Under the pieces are notes generated by a model. It worked only from the letters and a program-made list of their open reading frames with translations, ran no database searches and was not told where the DNA came from. Below are positions 18,954-27,112 of a DNA stretch of 64,000 bases, in pieces. Made by a program: the position numbers and the translations under genes. The stretch covers positions 1-64,000 of the forward strand of contig JADJSZ010000030.1 of assembly GCA_016711405.1 (NCBI GenBank), given 5' to 3'. The number at the start of each line of letters is the position of its first letter. Position 1 is the first letter of the stretch. The stretch is from Candidatus Hadersleviella danica. GTDB lineage: Bacteria > Chloroflexota > Anaerolineae > Promineifilales > Promineifilaceae.

Positions 18954-21900
18954 TTACGCTTCTAAAGCATAGGTGGCGGCATGGGTCGGAGTCATCGCTT
19001 CCCCTTCGGCCCATGCGGCGGCAAATTCGGCAGGGGAGAGATGCTGACGGACGGCCGCAAGCGTCGCCTCGTAAATTCGCTCTTCGATAGTGTCCCATGC
19101 CGTGCCCAAGCTGAGGCGCAATGTTTCGGCCGAGGCGGCGAGGCGGGCGGCGCGGGGCAGGTCTTGTGCCAGTGCGGCCGTGGCCGCCAACCCATTCAAG
19201 CTAAAAAACAAATTATTCTGGTCGCCCATCGCTTGCGAAATCTCCAAACTAGCCGCATACATGGTACGCGCCATGGTCGCATCCTTTTGGTCTATGGCCA
19301 AATTGCCAAAATTGAGCAGGGCAATGCACTCCCCATATTTATTGCCTATCTGCCGCGCCAAGACCAAAGATTGCTCCAGCAACAGCTCCGCTTGGGGCCA
19401 ATCCCTTGTTTCATGCGCCAACAAAGCAAAATTGCTCAAGATATTGGCCAACCGTTGCTTGTCTCCCGTCACTTGTGTCAACGCCACCGCTTGTTCATAA
19501 AAGCGGCGCGCCTCCTCCAACAAGCCAGACATCGAATAAACCTGCCCGATATTGTTTAATAACATCGTTTGGGAAACTTTATCATCCAACTCCTGAAAAA
19601 TGGTCAACGCTTGCGCTTGAATCGCCAAAGATGCATTATGCTCGCCTCGATAAGAGAGCATGGTTCCACGCAAAGCTAACAATCGCGCTTTAAGCGGCGC
19701 ATCCCCCACCTGTTCGCTAATGTCGAGGGCGCGGCTAATGCGGGTTTCGGCTTCGGCATAACGCCCTTGTTGGACGGCTAAATTAGCCCGTTTGTTATCA
19801 ATTCGCGCCAGCCAGATGAGGTTGTTCTGGTCGGCGAACAGCTTCTCCGCTTCTTCGTACCACACCAATGCCTGCGAGTCGGCCCGCATACCCCACGCCA
19901 AACCGACATAGTAATGTCCCTCGGCAATCGTTCGTACATCCCCCTGCGCTTGCGCCAAGGCCAACACCGCCGCACAAGCCTCCGCCATTTGGTCATATGC
20001 TGTCATCAGGCTAAAAATGTTTGCCCGCTCTATCTGCACCAACCGTTGCGCTTCAAGGTCATCGGTCAGTAAGGGAAGCAAATGGGCGTAGTAATCGAGG
20101 GCGGATTGGTTGGCAAAATTTTTCTGCGCCGCCTCGGCCGCCTTGTGGTAATACATAATCTGTTTGGCTCTGTTTTCACTTAGCCCATAATGGTAGGCAA
20201 TGCTGTCCAGCGGAGCGTGTATTTCTTCTAAATAAGCGGCCAACTGCTCATGCAAACGGGTGCGGGTGGCAAAGGGCAAACTTTCGTAGGTCACTTCGTG
20301 GGTGATGATGTGTTTAAACAGGTACACCAGTTCGGGGTCATTGCTTTCCAGCAGGGTCAAATCGAGGGTGTGTAATTCGGCCAAATCTGCTTGCACTTGG
20401 GGCAAATCCCCCAAGGTGGGGTAGTAGCCGATGAGCCATGAGAGGGGGAAGAGACGGCCGATAACACTCGCCACCCGTATCGTCCGTTTTTGGTTGGTGC
20501 TCAACTGGTCTAAGCGGCTCAGTATCAGGGCGTGCAAGCTTTCAGGTAATTCCGTTTCCCAAAGGGTAGTGGTACGAGGGTCAAGGCCACGGCCGTGTAA
20601 AAAGTTCAGCAACTCCTCCAAGTAAAACGGATTTCCCTGCGCCCGTGCCAACAACGCCTGCACCAACGCTGGGGCAACCTCACTCGCTTGGCTGGTATAA
20701 AGTTGGCTCAACTTGCGCTCAATGAGTTGGCGGGTTTCGCTTTCATTCAGGGGGGCAAGGTGAAGCGGGGTGTAATTCGGCCGTGCTTCCAACCGTGGCG
20801 CTTGCAAGCGGGGCAGGGGGGTCGGGCGATAGACCAGCAAAAAGAAGATGGGGCAATGGTGCAAGGTTTGCGCCAACTCCACCAGCAAATCATGGGAGAG
20901 CGCATCAATCCAGTGCAAATCTTCCACCACCAGCAAGAGTGGGTTCTCTTGGCTGGCACGGCGCAGGCACGCTTCCAGCAACGCATGGAGCGCACTGCGC
21001 CGACTTTTTGGCTCCAATTGGGCAGTCCAACTGTTTTCGGGGATGGGTAAATCAAGCAGAGGAGTAAGGAGGGGCAACGCCTCGGCTCGTTCAGGAGCGT
21101 ACTGGTGCAAGCTGGCAATCACTTTAGCACTTTTTTGGGCAGAGGGCTGATGTGGCTCCAGCCCAAAAAAGTGGCTCCAGATTTGTTTCCACACCAGATA
21201 GGGACTGTTTAGACCATCCGCTTGGCACGCCCCCGCATAGCTGGTGAACCCCTGACGAAAGGCGAGAACCACCGTTTGCAAAGCAAGGCGGGATTTGCCC
21301 AGCCCCGCATCCCCAATCAGCGCCACAATTTGGGATTCCCCTTGTTGGGCGCGGGTGAGTTTGGCGGTGATTTGCTGTTGTTCCGCTTCCCGCCCAATAA
21401 GTGGGGTGTTGTAGATGGGTTCGGGCAGGTTGATAGGGCGTTGGGTCTGCTCGTCATGTAGGGGGAAGACATTGATGGGTTTCTGCTTCCCCTTGAGGTG
21501 GAGTGGTTGCCCAAAGCCAAAAAGAAAGTTGTGGCGCAGTTGTTCATGGATACGGCCGCTGACTAAAATTTCGTCGGCCACGGCCGTGGACATCAGCCGC
21601 GCCGCCACATTCACCTCATCCCCCAACGCCCCATAATGCCTTCTGCTAGGGCCGCCATACGCCCCCGTGCGCAAAACTCCATAGGTCAGGCCAATTTGGA
21701 GCGGGTGCAAAAAGGGGAGGTTTCGCGCTATGTCTTGTAATTCCAGCGCGGTTTTCACCGCCCGGCGGGCATCGTCTTCATGGATGCTCAGTGCGCCGAA
21801 GTTGATGTAAGCATAGCTCCCTTTATCGCCAAACGTGAGGTCTAAGAGGGTTCCTTCGTAGCGGGCGAGAATGGCTTGCAGGGGGCGAATAAATTGGTTG

Positions 21901-22745
21901 AGTTGGTCGGCGGCCGTGTCTGCTTCGTAATTGATGCCCGTAAAACGGACAAAGAAAGCGCAACAGGGGCGAAAATCAGTTTGCAGGAGGGCGTGGCCTG
22001 TTTTTTCCCGTTCATAGACGAGCGGGTCGAGCCACGGCCGTGTCACCTCCTCCGCCAATTCGGGCAATGGCGCAACAGGCAACACCTCCACCTCCCCCGT
22101 AAATGCGCCCAAGACACCAAAGCGTTGCCCCGTCTCCTCGCTGGTGCGCCACTCAGCCACAGTGATGGTCTCACCGAGGGCATAAATGGTGGGTTCATCC
22201 AGCAGGATTTCGGGGGCGGTGGCCAGTTGTTCGGCCTCGGCCGTGCGGTTCACCGTCTCCCCTGCCAACACATCCAGCCAATAATGCGCCTCATCCCCCA
22301 CCACCAAGCGGCGCACCTCCCCCGTGGCACCCCCAATTTTAATAGTCAGTCGCCCCACCTCTGCCTTGGGCAACGGAATCGCCGCAAACACCTGCATCGC
22401 TTCCTGCAACGCCACCGCACAGGCCACAGCAGAGGCGGCCGTCCCCCGTCCCCCATCCCCAGTCCCAAACCAGCAGGTAATTGCATCCCCCGAAAAGCCT
22501 GTCACGCTCCCGCCGTATCGTTCCACCTCGGCAATGAGCGCGGTGTAGATGGTGTTAAGGTGGGTGGTTAGCTCTTCCGCGCCACGGCGGGGGCCAAACA
22601 AGTTCCGCAGGGTTTCAGTGAGGGGGGTGAAGCCCGAAATATCGGCGAAGAGGACGGAGCCATGGGCACGGTCGGGCAACTGTTCGCCCCGTGCCAAAGC
22701 GCGGCGGCGGTCTTGGGGTAGGTAGGTATGCAGGTTGTTGGGCAT
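18954..22745 (-). CDS. Cyclase-homology / AAA ATPase / TPR signalling protein, paralogue 1 (intact)
   Basis: 1,263 residues, the only intact copy and first in transcription order. Residues 28-210 are class III cyclase domain 1 with metal-binding Asp35 (FADISGFT) and Asp87 (GDAITCWFG). Residues 255-405 are cyclase domain 2, where the first Asp position is Arg (FFVRFTG), but GDKGSYAYINFG and GDEVNVAARL (Asn379, Arg383) are kept. Walker A GDAGLGKSRL is at 478-487, Walker B LLLVVEDLHWID near 600, then a long alpha-helical linker and TPRs from about 900. No signal peptide or membrane helix, so cytosolic. Known relatives pair cyclase catalytic domains with STAND-type ATPases and TPRs as large sensors. 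Upstream is a hairpin ending the previous gene. Confidence 0.9.
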   Translation of the reverse strand: MPNNLHTYLPQDRRRALARGEQLPDRAHGSVLFADISGFTPLTETLRNLFGPRRGAEELTTHLNTIYTALIAEVERYGGSVTGFSGDAITCWFGTGDGGRGTAASAVACAVALQEAMQVFAAIPLPKAEVGRLTIKIGGATGEVRRLVVGDEAHYWLDVLAGETVNRTAEAEQLATAPEILLDEPTIYALGETITVAEWRTSEETGQRFGVLGAFTGEVEVLPVAPLPELAEEVTRPWLDPLVYEREKTGHALLQTDFRPCCAFFVRFTGINYEADTAADQLNQFIRPLQAILARYEGTLLDLTFGDKGSYAYINFGALSIHEDDARRAVKTALELQDIARNLPFLHPLQIGLTYGVLRTGAYGGPSRRHYGALGDEVNVAARLMSTAVADEILVSGRIHEQLRHNFLFGFGQPLHLKGKQKPINVFPLHDEQTQRPINLPEPIYNTPLIGREAEQQQITAKLTRAQQGESQIVALIGDAGLGKSRLALQTVVLAFRQGFTSYAGACQADGLNSPYLVWKQIWSHFFGLEPHQPSAQKSAKVIASLHQYAPERAEALPLLTPLLDLPIPENSWTAQLEPKSRRSALHALLEACLRRASQENPLLLVVEDLHWIDALSHDLLVELAQTLHHCPIFFLLVYRPTPLPRLQAPRLEARPNYTPLHLAPLNESETRQLIERKLSQLYTSQASEVAPALVQALLARAQGNPFYLEELLNFLHGRGLDPRTTTLWETELPESLHALILSRLDQLSTNQKRTIRVASVIGRLFPLSWLIGYYPTLGDLPQVQADLAELHTLDLTLLESNDPELVYLFKHIITHEVTYESLPFATRTRLHEQLAAYLEEIHAPLDSIAYHYGLSENRAKQIMYYHKAAEAAQKNFANQSALDYYAHLLPLLTDDLEAQRLVQIERANIFSLMTAYDQMAEACAAVLALAQAQGDVRTIAEGHYYVGLAWGMRADSQALVWYEEAEKLFADQNNLIWLARIDNKRANLAVQQGRYAEAETRISRALDISEQVGDAPLKARLLALRGTMLSYRGEHNASLAIQAQALTIFQELDDKVSQTMLLNNIGQVYSMSGLLEEARRFYEQAVALTQVTGDKQRLANILSNFALLAHETRDWPQAELLLEQSLVLARQIGNKYGECIALLNFGNLAIDQKDATMARTMYAASLEISQAMGDQNNLFFSLNGLAATAALAQDLPRAARLAASAETLRLSLGTAWDTIEERIYEATLAAVRQHLSPAEFAAAWAEGEAMTPTHAATYALEA

Positions 22746-22806
22746 GGGAGAGATGATAGCAAAATGTGGCTATGTTTCCAGCAGTTCCTGTTCTAGAAAA
22801 CAATAG

Positions 22807-22840
22807 GGCCGTGGTCGAGCACTTACACTCAACCACGGCC
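22807..22840 (-). terminator. Hairpin between the CSLREA gene and the cyclase array
   Basis: GGCCGTGGTCGAG (22807-22819) pairs with CTCAACCACGGCC (22828-22840) with one mismatch. On the minus strand it is followed by CTATTGTTTTC, so it can terminate the upstream surface-protein gene. Confidence 0.6.
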
Positions 22841-22872
22841 GTGGATAACCTCACTCGCCACTTATTCCCCCA

Positions 22873-25800
22873 TTACCGCCGCTTCACCGCCAGCCAGCCA
22901 ACGGTGCTGGTCAGGAGGAGCAGAAGGAGGGCGACGATTGTCAGGGGGAGGGTGGTGCTGTTCATAGTGGAGAAGGTGGAGAGGGTCACGGCCGTTGGCC
23001 CCACCTCATCCCCCACCGCCCAATCCGAAAAGCTGGTGATGCCATCCAGCCAGACAGTGCCGGCCGTAGACCCCGTGCGGAAACAATCCCAGCCAAAACC
23101 GCCCTGCGTGCCCGGATATTTACACACCATCGCCCCGCTGTCAGGCGTGACACTGTGCGGCAGGGTCATCCGCGCCACAAAGCCCGTGGCGGGTGCGCCC
23201 GCATTATCCCATGCCCCCATCTGCCAGAAATGGTCGTGGCCCACCCCCGACCCGCCGGGCGTGCCTGTGGCGTTGCTGTGGGGGCGCGGCATGTAAACGC
23301 CCGCCACGCACTGAATATTGCCCAAATTGGAGAACAAGAGGGTAGCCGCTGGCGTGTCGAAGTTGTAATTGACCGCTGTGGATAGGCCGCACTGTTGTGG
23401 CAGTTCGTCGTAGCCAATGTCGAAGCCAGCCCCCTGCGGCCGTGCTTCGCCATCAAAGTCGGCCGTTACGCCTGCATTGATGCCCGCATCCACGGCCGCC
23501 GAATCGGGGCCGATGCGGTAATTGTCATGGGCGGGATCCACAAAATGGGGCGCACCATTTAGCGAATTCCCCCCGCTATTAATCACGCCGCTCAGGTTGG
23601 TGGTGTTGCCATCGAACAGGTTGTAATCCTCGTTGACCGTGCCCGCTGTCTGTTCAATGCCGATGGGGTGATTGGTGATAATGGTGTTCCTGATTGTGGT
23701 TGTGCCGTTGTTAACGTTAATCGCGGCCGTGCCACCGACGGATGGGCGGACAATGGTGGTGTGGATAATCTCGACAGTGCCACTCGTGTTAATCTGCATC
23801 GCCGAGCCGGGGTTGCTGGCAGTATTGCCCGCAAACAGGCTGTTGACAATGCGGCTGTTGCTCGCATTGGGCAAATACAATGCCCCAGCCCCACCCGCCA
23901 ACGCCGTGTTGTTGATAAACTGCGTATTGGTCACGTTGACACCAGCAAAAGCATAAAACCCACCCGTGCCGCCATGGGAAAGATTGCCTTGGAAGCGTGC
24001 GTTGTTAATGGTAGCAAACCCGATAGCCACGCCACCAGCCGCCGCATTGCTATTGGCTGTGTTGCTCAGCACTTGCGTGTCGTTGAGGGTGAGCGTGGAA
24101 TTTGCCCAGAAGCCCCCTGCAAACCCCCCCGATTGATTGTGGCGAAAAGAGCCGCCGCTGATGGTGGCGGTGGCGGCAAAATAGGCTCCGCCAGCAAAAT
24201 TAGTCGTTGTATTGTTCAAAATATGGGTATTTGAGAGGGTCGCCGCACCGCTAAAGTAGGCCCCGCCACCATTCTGCCCAGCTATGTTCCAAAGGCCGTT
24301 TTGCAAAGTAAGGTTTATAAGTGTCAGTGGGTTGGTGGCATAGAGAACACGGCCGCCGCCCTGCGCATCCAGTATGGTGGGATTGGCGATGGGGTCGCTG
24401 GTGGCCCACTGTCCGGGGGCATACCCACCCATCAGGGTCAACGCTTTGTTAACGAACGCGACTTGGGTTGTCCCACTTTCCAAGATGGCTCCCGCACACG
24501 CCCCCGCAATTTTGATGGTTCCGCTGGGGCTGGCGGCCGTAATCGCATCGCGCACCGCTTGCGCGTCGGGGCTACCAAAATCGCTACGGTTATCCCCTGT
24601 GTATTCGGTAAAACACAAGGGGGTCATGAACACCGATTCGTAAGCACCAAGGTCTACCGTGCCCTGCTGGATGCGGGCATTGCCCGCCAAATCGGTGCTG
24701 ACACCGCTGGGAATGAGGGCGTTGTCCCCCGCATTGATGGCGTGACTGGCACTGCTCAAGGTTAGGTCAACATTCAAGGCGGGGTCGCCGCTGAGATTGT
24801 CGCTGTTCGTGCCATTGATGCAGGTTAGACCATCTTCGATTAAGGTGTGTTGGGCGTTAATGGTTCCGCTGTTACGCCCACAGTCGCCCCCTGTATTGTT
24901 GGCGATGAGTGTATTATTTAGCTGGTCGGCGCTACTACTATTGCGATACAACCCGCCGCCCCCATTCGGCGCACTGTTGCCGCTGATAGTAACGTTGTTC
25001 AGGGTGAGTATGCCAGTGGCGACGTTGTAAATACCACCACCCCTGTCCGAGGCACTGTTGTTGGCGATGACCGTGTTGACCAAGGTGAGCGGGTCGCTTC
25101 CTGAGTAATAGATACCCCCGCCGTCTGTCGAGGCGTTGTTGGGGGAAGAGCTATTGCCTGTAATGATGCTGTGGCTGATAACGGCCGTGCCGCCAGAAAA
25201 AACGCCGATATACAGGCCACCACCGTTGCCACCCAGCGCACTGGTCAGGCTGTTGTCACTGACCACACTCCCAGCCATGCTAAAACTGCTGTTGCCAAAG
25301 CTGGTGATGCCGCCAGCAACGCCATTGCTGGTGGCATTGGTGTTGCGGTTGTTGGTGATGGTGGCATTGATGATGGTAACGGCCGATGCTTGCGTATCTA
25401 TGCCGCCGCCATCCCGGTTGGCAAAGTTGTTTTGCACAACGGTATTGCTCACGGTCAAACTGGCGCTTAGCGCACCCACTCCCCCGCCAAAACGGCCGTA
25501 ACAACTCTCCACAAGGCTATTAACCAGTGTGAGTTGTCCACTCGTATCAGCCCTAACACAGCCGCCATCTGGGGGGGTGGTAGAATTGCCGCCGTGGCGC
25601 AGGGTGACACCGTTCAAGGTCAGGTTGCCCGTGGCGGTGGTGGCGCGGATGATTCTGTAGTTGACTGTGTTGGGGTTGGCGTTGGCCTGAATGATGGTGT
25701 TGGCCGTTCCATTGCCCTGAATGGTCAGGGGGCTGGTCACATTGGGTAGTTCGCTCCCCAGCGTCACCGTGCCGTTGACGCTAAAGGTAATCGTATCGGG

Positions 25801-26037
25801 GCCACTACCTGCGGTGCAATCGGCCGTGCCGGTGTCACTGTTGGCCGCCACAATCGCCTCGCGCAGGGTGCAGAACCCATCTATGACCACGGTATCGGCC
25901 GTGCTGTTGACGATGATGGTGGCGGTGGGGGCGGCGTGGGCAGGTGGGGGGAACACGGCCGTGGCCAGCCCCACGGCCAAGATGAGTAGAGACAGAACAA
26001 AAAACAATGCGGATAGGGTTAAACGGGTGGCTTTCAT
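22873..26037 (-). CDS. CSLREA-domain parallel beta-helix surface protein
   Basis: 1,054 residues. A signal peptide (hydrophobic LSALFFVLSLLILAVGLATAV, cut near AHA-AP) is followed by the CSLREA-type motif FCTLREAIVAANSDTG. The body is a long series of Asn/Gly-rich right-handed beta-helix rungs (GGGIYNVATGILTLNNVTISGN, TISGNSAPNGGGGLYRNSS type), in two blocks separated by a Cys-containing segment (LCFTEYTGDNRSDFG) that restarts the fold near residue 470. A C-terminal domain of about 170 residues precedes a membrane helix (TTLPLTIVALLLLLLTSTVGWLAV) and KRR, an anchor layout like wall-attached proteins, but no LPXTG is seen. Likely displayed outside the cell; ligand unknown. Its terminator separates it from the cyclase array. 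Confidence 0.85.
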   Translation of the reverse strand: MKATRLTLSALFFVLSLLILAVGLATAVFPPPAHAAPTATIIVNSTADTVVIDGFCTLREAIVAANSDTGTADCTAGSGPDTITFSVNGTVTLGSELPNVTSPLTIQGNGTANTIIQANANPNTVNYRIIRATTATGNLTLNGVTLRHGGNSTTPPDGGCVRADTSGQLTLVNSLVESCYGRFGGGVGALSASLTVSNTVVQNNFANRDGGGIDTQASAVTIINATITNNRNTNATSNGVAGGITSFGNSSFSMAGSVVSDNSLTSALGGNGGGLYIGVFSGGTAVISHSIITGNSSSPNNASTDGGGIYYSGSDPLTLVNTVIANNSASDRGGGIYNVATGILTLNNVTISGNSAPNGGGGLYRNSSSADQLNNTLIANNTGGDCGRNSGTINAQHTLIEDGLTCINGTNSDNLSGDPALNVDLTLSSASHAINAGDNALIPSGVSTDLAGNARIQQGTVDLGAYESVFMTPLCFTEYTGDNRSDFGSPDAQAVRDAITAASPSGTIKIAGACAGAILESGTTQVAFVNKALTLMGGYAPGQWATSDPIANPTILDAQGGGRVLYATNPLTLINLTLQNGLWNIAGQNGGGAYFSGAATLSNTHILNNTTTNFAGGAYFAATATISGGSFRHNQSGGFAGGFWANSTLTLNDTQVLSNTANSNAAAGGVAIGFATINNARFQGNLSHGGTGGFYAFAGVNVTNTQFINNTALAGGAGALYLPNASNSRIVNSLFAGNTASNPGSAMQINTSGTVEIIHTTIVRPSVGGTAAINVNNGTTTIRNTIITNHPIGIEQTAGTVNEDYNLFDGNTTNLSGVINSGGNSLNGAPHFVDPAHDNYRIGPDSAAVDAGINAGVTADFDGEARPQGAGFDIGYDELPQQCGLSTAVNYNFDTPAATLLFSNLGNIQCVAGVYMPRPHSNATGTPGGSGVGHDHFWQMGAWDNAGAPATGFVARMTLPHSVTPDSGAMVCKYPGTQGGFGWDCFRTGSTAGTVWLDGITSFSDWAVGDEVGPTAVTLSTFSTMNSTTLPLTIVALLLLLLTSTVGWLAVKRR

Positions 26038-26084
26038 CTCTCTAAAATTCCTTGCCGTGGGTGGCCAAAAATAAAAAACGAGGG

Positions 26085-26187
26085 TAACTATTCAGATAGA
26101 GTGTAGAGATAGAGATAGAGGAAACACGATAGGCTGAACAACTGAGTTCTCCTGTATCTCTATCTCCTATCTCTATCTGAATAGTTA
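26085..26187. repeat. 103-bp element with perfect 17-bp inverted ends
   Basis: TAACTATTCAGATAGAG (26085-26101) and its exact complement at 26171-26187 enclose GATAGAGATAGAG and its complement plus about 50 unique bases. It sits between the stop of the hypothetical gene (26195) and the start of the CSLREA gene (26037), both on the minus strand. It may be a terminator-like fold or a small mobile element; no target duplication is evident. Confidence 0.65.
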
Positions 26188-26194
26188 CAATGCT

Positions 26195-26840
26195 TTAGCG
26201 GTAGAGGTTATTGATAATGATCACATCGTTGAGGGCTTGGCCGTGGGGGATGCCGAGCCGGGAGACATAGGCGGCAAAGGTTCCGATGCTTTGGCTGGGG
26301 TGGTCGGTCAGGAATTGCTCGAAATCGCGCTGGAATTGGTGGACACGGCCGATGTACTCCTCTTGCCCAGCCATGCTTTCTATATCGCGGGCGCAGAGGA
26401 CAAAAGCGTGAACCAAGGCACTGCATTGCTCATCGAATGGCGTGCGCTCTATTTTGGGGGGGGGGTGGGGGTGCGCCCCACCGAATGGGGGACATGGCAT
26501 AGAAAACGGCCGAAGAGTTATCTATTTTGGCCATGATAAAAGCGCAATCAGGGGCTTGAACGGGTTGGCACTGGCGGGCGCGTTCCCACCCCATTTCGAT
26601 AGTGGCGGGAATTTCCATTGGTTCGCTGGGGTCTTCCCGGATAAAACGGACTTCTTCGCCATCTTTATAGGTGGTTCCCACGATACAGAGGAATTGGTGA
26701 ACGGCCGTGGCCACAATCTCTTTCTTGTCGTTCAGCCATGCAAATTGCTCGTCTTTATACGCTTTGAGCTTGATGGCTCCTGCTTGGGCCAATTGTTCCC
26801 CAATTTCGGGGTTGGAGTATTCGAGCGTTTGGAAAAACAT
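26195..26840 (-). CDS. Hypothetical protein, interrupted at a G10 run
   Basis: I do not recognise this family. Two reading frames join at a run of ten Gs (26456-26465). The first part, from MFFQTLEYSNPEIGEQLAQAGAIKLKAYKDEQFAWL to NSSAVFYAMSPI, covers about 130 residues. The second, KIERTPFDEQCSALVHAFVLCARDIESM to NDVIIINNLYR, about 85. Both are rich in predicted helix with no signal peptide or membrane segment. The ATG at 26840 is preferred because the longer reading starts in low-complexity AT-rich DNA. The homopolymer position strongly suggests one continuous gene of about 215 codons. Confidence 0.6.
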
Positions 26841-27112
26841 ACGGCACTGAGGGGGGGTAGGGAATTGGTAAATTGGTAAATAGTAATTGGTAATTACGCC
26901 AATTACCAATGGATATATTTCATTTGAATTGAAATCGTTCGAACTGGGGCGTTGTCCCCAGCTATATTATGGTGGGCTATATTCTTTTCAATTCCAATAG
27001 TGCGCCACTACGTCTGCCAATTTCCGCAGAAAGAAAGCACGCCGCTTATTTTTGCCCACTCAAAAAAAGATCGTGGGGCAACCAAGAGAGCCAACTGAGG
27101 CGTTCGGCCGCA
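26841..27112. other. Intergenic region with two small hairpins
   Basis: ATTGGTAATT/AATTACCAAT (26886-26910) and CTGGGG/CCCCAG (26944-26961) are clear stem-loops, plus a half-copy of the GTGGCGCA palindrome near 27000. No gene is seen. The AT-rich stretch may carry the promoter of the minus-strand gene starting at 26840. Confidence 0.5.

Noticed and set aside
23668..24234. Plus-strand open frame of 188 residues
   Set aside because: Antisense to beta-helix rungs of the CSLREA protein; no start signal or domain.
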